From Pseudomonadota bacterium (GTDB lineage Bacteria; Desulfobacterota; Anaeroferrophillalia; Anaeroferrophillales; Tharpellaceae), in contig DAOWHJ010000016.1 of the NCBI GenBank assembly GCA_030641485.1, positions 1-32,437 of the forward strand: a stretch of 32,437 nucleotides of DNA, given 5' to 3'. Positions 10,080 through 18,362 of the stretch are shown here, in pieces. The notes below the pieces were generated by a model that saw only the letters and a program-made list of their open reading frames with translations, searched no databases and was not told the DNA's origin. The position numbers were made by a program, and so were the translations under genes. How positions within the stretch are numbered: position 1 is the stretch's first letter; every line of letters starts with the position of its first letter.

Positions 10080-12041
10080 TTATTCGCTGGCGCTCTCCTC
10101 TTCCTCACTAGCACTGTTCTCTTCACTGGCCACTGCTTCCGGGGCATCATCTTCCGGGGCATCATCGGCAACAGTTTCGGTGGCTGTGTCAGCAGCAACG
10201 CTTTCCTCAGCTTCCGTACTGTCTCCACTGTCATCTTTCTGACCGTCAGTCGCTTGTTGCAGTAGTTCACCAAAAGAGACCTTGCCCTTCTGGAAGCTAT
10301 CGGTGATGTACTCACCGCTCTCCATCTTCTCTTTCTCTTCAGTAAAGGCTTTGATGCTTAAGCCAATCTTACGGTCGTCATTGTTGATATTTAAGACCTT
10401 GGCAGTTACCTGGTCGCCAACCTTGAGGATGTCTTCGGTTTTCTTATCTTTGTCAGAGGTGATCTCCGAGATATGGACCAAACCTTCAACACCATCTTCA
10501 AGTTCAACAAATGCGCCAAAGTCGGTGATGTTGGTTACGGTTCCGGTTACCTGGTCGTTAACCAGCAGTTTGCCGCTGATATTCTTCCAAGGGTCCTCGT
10601 TGAGTTGTTTGATGCCGAGAGAGAAACGTTGGTTAGCGGTATCAAGGTTCAAGACCACCGCTTGAATAGTTTCGCCCTTTTTGTAGATTTCGCCCGGATG
10701 TTTGAGGCGCTTACTCCAAGAGATGTCAGAGATATGGACCAAGCCATCAATATCATTTTCGATACCGACAAAGAGACCAAAATCGGTGATGTTTTTGATC
10801 TCACCCTCAATTTTGGTGCCAACCGGGTACTTGTCAATCAAGTTATCCCAAGGATTGGGCTCTACCTGTTTCATGCCGAGAGAGATGCGGCGTTTTTCCG
10901 GGTCGATACTTAAGACCACAGCATCAATGCTGTCGCCAACATTGACAATCTGGGTCGGATGTTTGATCTTCTTGGTCCAAGACATTTCAGAAACGTGAAC
11001 CAGGCTCTCGATTCCCTCTTCAATTTCAACAAAGGCACCGTAATCTTTTATGCTGATGACTTTACCCGCGACCTTGGTACCTACCGGATAATTGGTATCG
11101 GCATTAGTCCAAGGATCCTCTTTCAGTTGTTTAATGCCCAGAGAAACCCTTTGGCGTTCAGCATCGTACTTGATGATTTTTACATCAATGGTTTCGCCAA
11201 CATTAATGCGCTCGCTTGGGTGGTTGACTCGACCCCAAGAAATGTCAGTAATATGGAGAAGTCCGTCCAGTCCACCAAGGTCGATGAAGGCACCATAATC
11301 GGTGATATTTTTAACAACGCCCTCGATTGTTGCACCTTCCTGAAGCTTATCGAGAAGCTGATCTTTCATCTTCTCACGGACCTCTTCGAGAACTACTCGG
11401 CGCGAGATAACAACATTGTTGCGTTTCTGGTTATGTTTAAGAATCCGGAATTCATAGCGCTCGCCAATGAGTTTGTCGAGGTTGCGAACCGGTTTAAGGT
11501 CAATCTGGGAGCCCGGCAGAAATGCGGCAACTCCGATATCGACCGAGAGACCACCCTTAACCTTGCTTGTGACCACCCCTTCGATAGTTTCGTCTTCATC
11601 GGCAATCCTTTTAATCTCTTCCCAAACCTTCATTCTTTCGGCTTTGGTGCGAGAGAGCTGGATGTTGCCGTGATCATCCTCGTAGCGTTCGAGGAATACA
11701 TCAACTACATCACCTTCGGCAATAGTGCACTCGCCATTGGCATCACGGAACTGATTGAGTGGGATATGTCCTTCTGATTTATAGCCGATATCAACAACTA
11801 CGTCGTTGTCACTAACTAAAACCACGGTTCCGCTAACCAGGCTACCGACCTTGATCTCTTTGCCTTGTACGCTCTCTTCGAACATGGCGGCAAAGTCATC
11901 ATCGCCGAAATCCTCTTCATTTTCATCGAAACCATCTGCGTCAGAATCGTCGTTCATCCGCTCAATACCTTCGCCCATTAACGCCGCCATTGACGGGTCT
12001 TCCTGTTCTGTGTTGTTGTTGGTGATGTTGTCTTCTGTCAT
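10080..12041 (-). CDS. rpsA: 30S ribosomal protein S1
   Basis: 653 aa with successive S1 domains (e.g. GATIEGVVKNITDYGAFIDLGGLDGLLHITDISWGRVNHPSERINVGETIDVKIIKYD; GTKIEGEIKNITDFGLFVGIENDIDGLVHISDISWS), plus acidic N- and C-terminal extensions. Confidence 0.95.
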   Translation of the reverse strand: MTEDNITNNNTEQEDPSMAALMGEGIERMNDDSDADGFDENEEDFGDDDFAAMFEESVQGKEIKVGSLVSGTVVLVSDNDVVVDIGYKSEGHIPLNQFRDANGECTIAEGDVVDVFLERYEDDHGNIQLSRTKAERMKVWEEIKRIADEDETIEGVVTSKVKGGLSVDIGVAAFLPGSQIDLKPVRNLDKLIGERYEFRILKHNQKRNNVVISRRVVLEEVREKMKDQLLDKLQEGATIEGVVKNITDYGAFIDLGGLDGLLHITDISWGRVNHPSERINVGETIDVKIIKYDAERQRVSLGIKQLKEDPWTNADTNYPVGTKVAGKVISIKDYGAFVEIEEGIESLVHVSEMSWTKKIKHPTQIVNVGDSIDAVVLSIDPEKRRISLGMKQVEPNPWDNLIDKYPVGTKIEGEIKNITDFGLFVGIENDIDGLVHISDISWSKRLKHPGEIYKKGETIQAVVLNLDTANQRFSLGIKQLNEDPWKNISGKLLVNDQVTGTVTNITDFGAFVELEDGVEGLVHISEITSDKDKKTEDILKVGDQVTAKVLNINNDDRKIGLSIKAFTEEKEKMESGEYITDSFQKGKVSFGELLQQATDGQKDDSGDSTEAEESVAADTATETVADDAPEDDAPEAVASEENSASEEEESASE

Positions 12042-12264
12042 TGCTTTAAAATTTAACCCCCTGTTAAAGGTTGTCGGTCAAAATTGGCGCATATTTTCAA
12101 GTGCGCCTGACCATAACGATGAGTTGGGAGCCGGGGAATGCGGCATTTCCTCAACCCAAGTCTTTTGTGCATTATTGCACTATAACCTGCAAACTCTGCA
12201 AGTTCATATACGAGTCGCGCCATGTACCATAGGTCTTGGGTAATTGCAATTAAAATTCTTGTCG

Positions 12265-12294
12265 TTGACTTTTATTGACTAAAGTGCGTATAGA
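12265..12294 (+). promoter_or_regulatory. Candidate sigma70-like promoter
   Basis: TTGACT - 18 bp - TATAGA, upstream of the TPR lipoprotein gene. Confidence 0.4.
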
Positions 12295-12367
12295 ATACAG
12301 GTTAGCTAGCACGATTATATAATTTTGCGCGTTGATTTTGTGATAACCTTGATGAATTCTTGTGAAA

Positions 12368-12387
12368 ATATCGAAATATTTCGATAT
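12368..12387. promoter_or_regulatory. 20-bp perfect palindrome, candidate operator
   Basis: ATATCGAAATATTTCGATAT equals its own reverse complement; 58 bp upstream of the ATG at 12446. Confidence 0.55.
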
Positions 12388-12445
12388 ACCCCACTATTAA
12401 AGAAACATTCATCCATCTTATATTAAATGAAAAGGAGAGGGTTCT

Positions 12446-14650
12446 ATGCTTCGTCTGGCGAAACTATCTTTGGTTTTGGGCGCAATTGGATTGCTGTTGT
12501 CACTTTTTGCCTGTGGCGGCGGTCCGGAAGAGAAGCGGGATAAATTCTTCAAGAAGGGGACTGTTCTCTATGAGCAGGGGGATTATGTCAAAGCCGGCCT
12601 GGAGTTCAAAAATGCACTTCAGGTTGATCCGAAATTTGCTCAAGGCTACTACTATCTGGGAATGTGTTCATTTCAGCAGAAAGAGTTTAAAAAGGCTTAT
12701 GGAGCCTTTAATAAGGCTTTAGAGCTTGATCCCACTTTAGTTTTAGCGCAGGTGATGCACGGGCGCTTGCTGATGATGGGTGGTGAGAGTGAAAAAGCCC
12801 TGGCGGAAGCCGATAAAATATTGGCTGTAGATGCTCTAAATCAGGGTGCGAGCTTGTTGCGGGGGGCCAGCTTGGCGGCTTTGGGTCAGGAAGAAGAAGC
12901 TGTTTTAGTGTTGGAAAAACTGCTTGTTGATGGAAATAAAGAGGCTGACCTTTTTATCCTGTTGGCGAACCTGCGTCTCAACTCTAAGGATATTTCTGGA
13001 GCCCAGGGCTATCTTGAGCAGTTACTTGAAAATGATAGTGAGCATAGGGCCGGACGCCTGCTCCTCGCAGCGGTTCTGGAACGGCAGAAAAAGCTTGATG
13101 AGGCCGAAGTTCAGCTTAACTTGTTAATTTCACAACAGGAGCCTGACAAGCAAGCTGAAGCCAAACTTCTACTGGTCAAGTTTTATATTCGCAATGAGCG
13201 TTTCGCCGCCGCCGAGAAGGAGCTTGTGGCGATGGCTCAGGCTCAACCCGAGGAAGAGCGTTTTCGGGTACTTCTGATTCGTTTTTATGCGGAACAGAAA
13301 AATGAGGAAAAATCACTTGCGGTTTTGGAGCAAGGGCTTAAAGATCTGCCTGAATCCTTGGTCCTGACCGAGATGATGGCCAAGTATCTTATGAGTAAGG
13401 AGAAGGTTGACGACGCTAAAGTGCTGCTTGCTGGCTACTCTGAGCGGTTGAAGACCGGACCTCAGTTTTTGCGGGCCCAGTTATTGTTAGCGCAGATTGC
13501 GGTGCAGCAGCAGCAGTATGATGAGGCTTTAGTGTTGGTTGATGTTGTTCTGGCTGAAAATAACAGTGATTTGAGTGCTCGGATCTTGAAAGGTGATCTC
13601 CTCTTGCAGCGGAGTGATTTTGATGGTGCGATTGCGGAGTATCGGGCCACACTTAAGGACGTGCCGCAAAATGTGCCGGTTATGTTTAGTCTGGCCAAGG
13701 CTCATCTCGGCAACCAGGAGTCAAGTCTTGGCCGAGAACTGCTCCAGAAAGCTTTCGATCTTGATGCGCGTATCGCCCCAATGGCGATCCTGCTTTCCCG
13801 GGTCTATCAGCAGGAGGGCCGGTTTGCTAACGCTTTGGAGACGGCTGAAAAAGGTCTGCAGCAGAACCCGAATAACCCCGAATTATTAGAGCTGACGACC
13901 AGATTAATGGTGCGCCGTGGTCGTTCTGCCGATGCCCTTGAACTTGTGCGGCAATACCTGGCTAAATCTCCTGATGATTCGCGCCTTAACGTGTTGTTAG
14001 CCCAAATTCAGGTTTCGATGCGGGATTTTCCTCCGGCTCGTGAACGTTTGTTGAAAGAGCTCGCTGTTGATGCTGATAATCGGGCCGCACTTTTTACTCT
14101 GGTACGTTTGGAACTTCTCAAAGGTTCACCCCAGGAGGCTCTGGCTCGGGGGCGCGAGCTTCGCGACAAAGATCCTGAAAATCTGATTTATGCCCTGCTG
14201 TTGGCTAATCTCTACGAACAGACCGGTGGTTTTGCTGAGGCGGCTAAAATTTACGAGGAGGTCTTGGGCAAAAAGCCAAATTCATTGGTCGCGGCCAACA
14301 ATTTGGCTTACTACTATGCAGAACATCAACCAACGGCTGAGAATATCACCCGGGCTCAGGAACTTTTAGAGCCCTACCTTGAGAAGTTTAAGGATGAGCC
14401 GGTTTTAATGGATACCGCAGCTTGGGTCTACTATCGGGCCGGTGAAAATGAGAAGGCCCTAAGTCTGTTGAGTGGGGTGGCTGAGAAGATCAAAGAGGTT
14501 CCAGAGGCACTTTATCATCTGGGGATGATTAACAAAGCGGCCGGTAATCTGGATGCGGCAATTGGTTATCTTCAAGCATCCCTTGATGGCAATGAGTTTG
14601 CCGCCAAAAAGGCAGCTGTGGCTGCTCTTAAGGAGTTACAGTCTCAGTAG
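12446..14650 (+). CDS. TPR-repeat lipoprotein, PEP-CTERM-system PrsT-like
   Basis: Signal peptide with lipobox-like LLSLFAC; many TPR units across 734 aa (e.g. KFAQGYYYLGMCSFQQKEFKKAYGAFNKALELDPT; SLVAANNLAYYYAEHQPT). AAGGAGAG Shine-Dalgarno before the ATG. Confidence 0.8.
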   Translation: MLRLAKLSLVLGAIGLLLSLFACGGGPEEKRDKFFKKGTVLYEQGDYVKAGLEFKNALQVDPKFAQGYYYLGMCSFQQKEFKKAYGAFNKALELDPTLVLAQVMHGRLLMMGGESEKALAEADKILAVDALNQGASLLRGASLAALGQEEEAVLVLEKLLVDGNKEADLFILLANLRLNSKDISGAQGYLEQLLENDSEHRAGRLLLAAVLERQKKLDEAEVQLNLLISQQEPDKQAEAKLLLVKFYIRNERFAAAEKELVAMAQAQPEEERFRVLLIRFYAEQKNEEKSLAVLEQGLKDLPESLVLTEMMAKYLMSKEKVDDAKVLLAGYSERLKTGPQFLRAQLLLAQIAVQQQQYDEALVLVDVVLAENNSDLSARILKGDLLLQRSDFDGAIAEYRATLKDVPQNVPVMFSLAKAHLGNQESSLGRELLQKAFDLDARIAPMAILLSRVYQQEGRFANALETAEKGLQQNPNNPELLELTTRLMVRRGRSADALELVRQYLAKSPDDSRLNVLLAQIQVSMRDFPPARERLLKELAVDADNRAALFTLVRLELLKGSPQEALARGRELRDKDPENLIYALLLANLYEQTGGFAEAAKIYEEVLGKKPNSLVAANNLAYYYAEHQPTAENITRAQELLEPYLEKFKDEPVLMDTAAWVYYRAGENEKALSLLSGVAEKIKEVPEALYHLGMINKAAGNLDAAIGYLQASLDGNEFAAKKAAVAALKELQSQ

Positions 14651-14703
14651 CTTTTTACTTAGTCATCTCGTGACTCTTTACGAAGGCATCAAATATTTCA
14701 TCA

Positions 14704-14756
14704 AGCCACAGAGCCCGTCTGATTTGTGTACTATCGGTAGGCTCTGTGGCTTTTTA
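14704..14756 (+). terminator. Rho-independent terminator downstream of the TPR lipoprotein gene
   Basis: AGCCACAGAGCC ... GGCTCTGTGGCTTTTT, perfect 12-bp stem, T-run. Confidence 0.82.
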
Positions 14757-14809
14757 TGTTCATCTCTTTCCTTTTTGTCCTCACCTGTCCACTGAAACTA
14801 CTTACGTTT

Positions 14810-17476
14810 TCACTCTGATTGCAGACTCCGGCCTATTATTTCTCCAAGGTCTTTCGAGATTTTTGAGTTTTTGCTTAACCTTTGCAGCTCTTTTCGCATC
14901 TCTAAGTTGTAAGGTGATGCGAAGCGTTGCCAGCGGCTTAGATGGTTGGCCAAACGGGCGGCAAGTTGGGGGTTGGTTTGATCCAGAGTGGTAATTTCAC
15001 GGCCGAGAAGCCGATAGCCGGAGCCATCGCTCTGGTGAAAAGCTGATTGGTTGGCCAGGGCAAAAGTTGTCAGTAGAGCTCGAACTCGGTTGGGGTTGGT
15101 GCGCATGAAAGTTGGGTGTTGAAGCAGCTTTTCGACTCGACTACAGGTGTCAGGGTGTTGGACCAGCGCCTGTAAAGCAAACCAGCGGTCCAGCAGCAGC
15201 GGGGTTGTTGCACTCTTGCGGTAGAAGTCGTTAAGCTCTGGCAGTTCTTCTAAAGGAGTCATCTCGAGCAGGCCGGAGAGCGCCGCGAGACGATTAGTTA
15301 GATTGTCGGTGGCTTTATATTGCTGTTGGCAAAGGCTAATGGCGGGGCCATCCGGGCCTAAGGCGGTCAGGTAATCCAAAGCGATATTTTGCAGTCGTCG
15401 CTGGGCCATGTCTTCGGGTCGCGGTCGATAAGGGCCTGAAATTTGCGATTTTAGGTAGAGATTTTCGAGCTCATTTCGCCACTCTTGTGCCAGAGCTGCT
15501 TTTAAGTTTTTTCGTGCTCTAAATATCTTTTGGGGGTCAATCTCTGCGAGTTGTTCGCCAATATAAATTTCCCCCGGCAGGGTCAGAAGCTCAGCCACAC
15601 CATCGGCGGCATCTGCTGGCCACGTTTTAGAGATGATAACGCCGAAGGTTTTGGAGAAGAGGGATTGTACTTTAGTTGGCGAGGCTTCGGGTTTGTCGAT
15701 GAGGTCGATAATTTCAATTAAGGCTAGTTTTTGGCCCGCTTCCCAGCGGCTGAAAGCGTCGTCATCGCCGACCGCGAGAGCAGCGAGATCATCTTTTTGG
15801 TAGTTACACTTTAATTTGACAGGTGCTGAGAACCCGCGCAGCAGGGAGAGGGTTGGTTGCTCGGTTATCCCCTGAAAACGAAAAATTTCAGTCCTTTTTT
15901 TGATCTCAAGAACGCGACTACCATCTAGAGTGGGGCCAGTTTTAGCGGTATTCTTCAGTTTTAAATCGAGTTTCCTGCCCTTTTTATCGAGTAGGGCAAT
16001 TGTCAAGGGCAGGTGCAGGGGGAGTTTTTGTTGCTTATCTGAAGTTGTTGGGTAACCTTGGCTGATGTTTAAGATAAACTCATTGGTTGCCGACTGCCAT
16101 TTCTGCTCAGCGACCAATTCAGGGGTGCCTGATTGATCGTACCAGCGCTTAAACTGTTCAAGGTCAAAATTATTGGCATCGCTCATTGCAGCAAGTAGGT
16201 CTTCAATGGTTACCGCTTCCCCGTCATGGCGGGTAAAATAGAGCTCCATCCCCTCTTTGAAACCTTTGCTCCCGAGCAAAACCCACAACATACGAATGAT
16301 TTCAGCACCCTTCTCGTAGATTGTAGTCGTGTAGAAGTTGTTGATTTCAACATATTCTTTAGGTTGGACCGGATGGGAGAGTGGCCCCGCATCTTCAGGG
16401 AATTGAAAATTTCGCAGGCGTCGGACATTGCGAATTCGGCCACCGCCTCCGGGATAGGCGTAGGCTCCATACTGCTGATCGCGAAAAACGGTTAAGCCCT
16501 CTTTCAGGCTTAATTGAAACCAGTCGCGACAGGTTATCCGGTTACCGGTCCAGTTGTGTAAATATTCGTGGGCGATGACCCCCTCGATCGCTTCGTAGTC
16601 ACTGTCACTGGCACTGTCGGGTTGAGCGAGAACATATTTTGAGTTGAAGATATTAAGTCCCTTGTTCTCCATCGCCCCGAAATTAAAGTCATCAACAGCA
16701 ACTATCTGGTAGAGGTTGAGATCATATTCACGGCCATACTCGACTTCGTCCCAACGCATCGCTTTTTTCAGGGCATTGATGGCGTGGCCACACTTTTTTT
16801 GGTTCTGCTCTTCAATGTGAAAATGGATCGCAATTTCGCGGCCGGAGGCGGTGGTGAAGCTATCTTTCAAGGTTACCAACTGGCCCGCAACCAAGGCAAA
16901 GAGGTAAGCCGGTTTTTTGAATGGGTCTTCCCAAACCGCAAAGTGACGGTTGTTAGAGAGCGAGCCCTGTTCAACCAGATTACCATTGCTTAATAGGGTC
17001 GGGAATCTGCTCTGATCAGCTTCAATCCGGGTTCTAAAGCTGGTCAGCACATCTGGTCGATCAAGAAAATAGGTGATGCAACTGAAGCCGTGGGGTTCGC
17101 ACTGGCTGCAAAATATTGCCCCTGAGGCATAAAGACCTTCGAGGCTGGTGTTTTTGCTCGGATCAATTCCGGTGACAATTTCCAAAACAAATTCTTGAGG
17201 CAGTCCATTGATGGTCAAAGACCCGGTCTTAACCTCATATTGGTCGGGGCTGAGAATCTTGTCGTCTAGGGTAACTTTAATGAGTTTCAATTGTCGCCCA
17301 TCAAGCCGCAACGGCGGTACTGAGGTTGCTTTTAGGGCGCGCCGTACTCGCATTTTATTGGTAACAATTGTTTGTTCCTTTTGGAGGTCAAAATTAAGTT
17401 CGACCGACTCAATTGAAAATAGCGGAGCTCGATAGTCTTTAAGATATATGGTTTTTGCAGCTGAATTGGTTGTCAT
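14810..17476 (-). CDS. pepN: Aminopeptidase N (M1 family)
   Basis: GAMENKGLNIFN exopeptidase motif and HEYLHNWTGNRITCRDWFQLSLKEGLTVFRDQ zinc-binding motif; 888 aa. Confidence 0.96.
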   Translation of the reverse strand: MTTNSAAKTIYLKDYRAPLFSIESVELNFDLQKEQTIVTNKMRVRRALKATSVPPLRLDGRQLKLIKVTLDDKILSPDQYEVKTGSLTINGLPQEFVLEIVTGIDPSKNTSLEGLYASGAIFCSQCEPHGFSCITYFLDRPDVLTSFRTRIEADQSRFPTLLSNGNLVEQGSLSNNRHFAVWEDPFKKPAYLFALVAGQLVTLKDSFTTASGREIAIHFHIEEQNQKKCGHAINALKKAMRWDEVEYGREYDLNLYQIVAVDDFNFGAMENKGLNIFNSKYVLAQPDSASDSDYEAIEGVIAHEYLHNWTGNRITCRDWFQLSLKEGLTVFRDQQYGAYAYPGGGGRIRNVRRLRNFQFPEDAGPLSHPVQPKEYVEINNFYTTTIYEKGAEIIRMLWVLLGSKGFKEGMELYFTRHDGEAVTIEDLLAAMSDANNFDLEQFKRWYDQSGTPELVAEQKWQSATNEFILNISQGYPTTSDKQQKLPLHLPLTIALLDKKGRKLDLKLKNTAKTGPTLDGSRVLEIKKRTEIFRFQGITEQPTLSLLRGFSAPVKLKCNYQKDDLAALAVGDDDAFSRWEAGQKLALIEIIDLIDKPEASPTKVQSLFSKTFGVIISKTWPADAADGVAELLTLPGEIYIGEQLAEIDPQKIFRARKNLKAALAQEWRNELENLYLKSQISGPYRPRPEDMAQRRLQNIALDYLTALGPDGPAISLCQQQYKATDNLTNRLAALSGLLEMTPLEELPELNDFYRKSATTPLLLDRWFALQALVQHPDTCSRVEKLLQHPTFMRTNPNRVRALLTTFALANQSAFHQSDGSGYRLLGREITTLDQTNPQLAARLANHLSRWQRFASPYNLEMRKELQRLSKNSKISKDLGEIIGRSLQSE

Positions 17477-17561
17477 ATTTTATGCTAGTCCATTAAAATT
17501 GATGTTTACGGAAAACAGGGCAAGCCTGCTCTCTACTCTACCCGATTTACCGATTTACGTG

Positions 17562-18335
17562 CTAACGGGCAGGTGTTTCCCTGTAAAAGATCCAGTAAAG
17601 TGCAATTAATGTATCGAGTTCGTTGTCGGTTTTGAGTTGTTTTTGTAATGTTATATCGTCAAGTCTTAAAAACTGATTAGTCGCCAGTTCAATCGCTAAA
17701 AGGGAGGGAACTAACGTGGAACTTTGTGCTTGTGCCACTTTGGCCTGGTGGAAGCGTTCATTTAGCATGGTATTGCTAGGGTCAGCTTGGAAGGCGTGTT
17801 CCAGATTCTCAACTGTGTACTCATGGCCGCAATAGATTTGTGTTGTTTTCGGCAGGGTTTTAAGACGTTGCAGGTTTTTCAGCATCTCAGTTGCGGTACC
17901 CTCAAAAAATTTGCCGCAACCGGCATTAAAGAGGGTGTCGCCGGTGAAAAGGGACTCTTCAATCTGAAAGGCAACATGGCCCCGTGTATGGCAGGGGAGA
18001 TGCAGGACCTTGATTGAGGCTGTGCCAAAATCTATAAGATCACCTTCGCTGAGCTTAAGGTCGCAAGCATCCTTAAGGCGACCGGCATCGGCTTGATGGA
18101 TAGCAACTTTAGCCTGCGGATAGAGTTGCTTGAGCTCTTTTACGCCGCCGCTATGGTCATAGTGGTGATGGGTTAAGAGGATATGGGAGAGGGGCATATT
18201 TTTGGATTTAAGAGCATCGATTACGGGTCCGGCACTGCCGGGATCGATGATTGCAGCTTGATTATTTGAGTTGTCAATCAGTAGGAAGGTGTAATTATCT
18301 TGAAGGATCCTGAGGGGTTGGATTTCGATAGTCAT
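17562..18335 (-). CDS. gloB: Hydroxyacylglutathione hydrolase (glyoxalase II, MBL fold)
   Basis: THHHYDHSGG, LHLPCHTRGHVAF, LFTGDTLFNAGCGKFFEGTATEML, IYCGHEYTVENLEHA. Confidence 0.93.
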   Translation of the reverse strand: MTIEIQPLRILQDNYTFLLIDNSNNQAAIIDPGSAGPVIDALKSKNMPLSHILLTHHHYDHSGGVKELKQLYPQAKVAIHQADAGRLKDACDLKLSEGDLIDFGTASIKVLHLPCHTRGHVAFQIEESLFTGDTLFNAGCGKFFEGTATEMLKNLQRLKTLPKTTQIYCGHEYTVENLEHAFQADPSNTMLNERFHQAKVAQAQSSTLVPSLLAIELATNQFLRLDDITLQKQLKTDNELDTLIALYWIFYRETPAR

Positions 18336-18362
18336 AATGTACTTAACTCCTGTTGCTGGTAT

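Noticed and set aside
10440-11260. Repeated blocks like gatatggaccaa(a/g)cc(t/a)tcaa spaced about 260 bp apart, which could suggest a repeat array
   Set aside because: They fall in register with repeated S1 domains (HISDISW/HISEMSW) and diverge as expected for duplicated protein domains. Not CRISPR.
10959-11777. 272-aa plus-strand ORF and several other ORFs antisense to rpsA (10473..10913, 11806..12243, 10282..10665)
   Set aside because: They lie opposite the strongly supported rpsA frame, show no recognisable domain, and are expected by-products of codon usage.
13416-13698. Minus-strand ORFs inside the TPR lipoprotein gene
   Set aside because: The Gln/Ser/Ala-rich translation reflects the antisense of the CAG-rich QQQQ-coding segment; no domain support.
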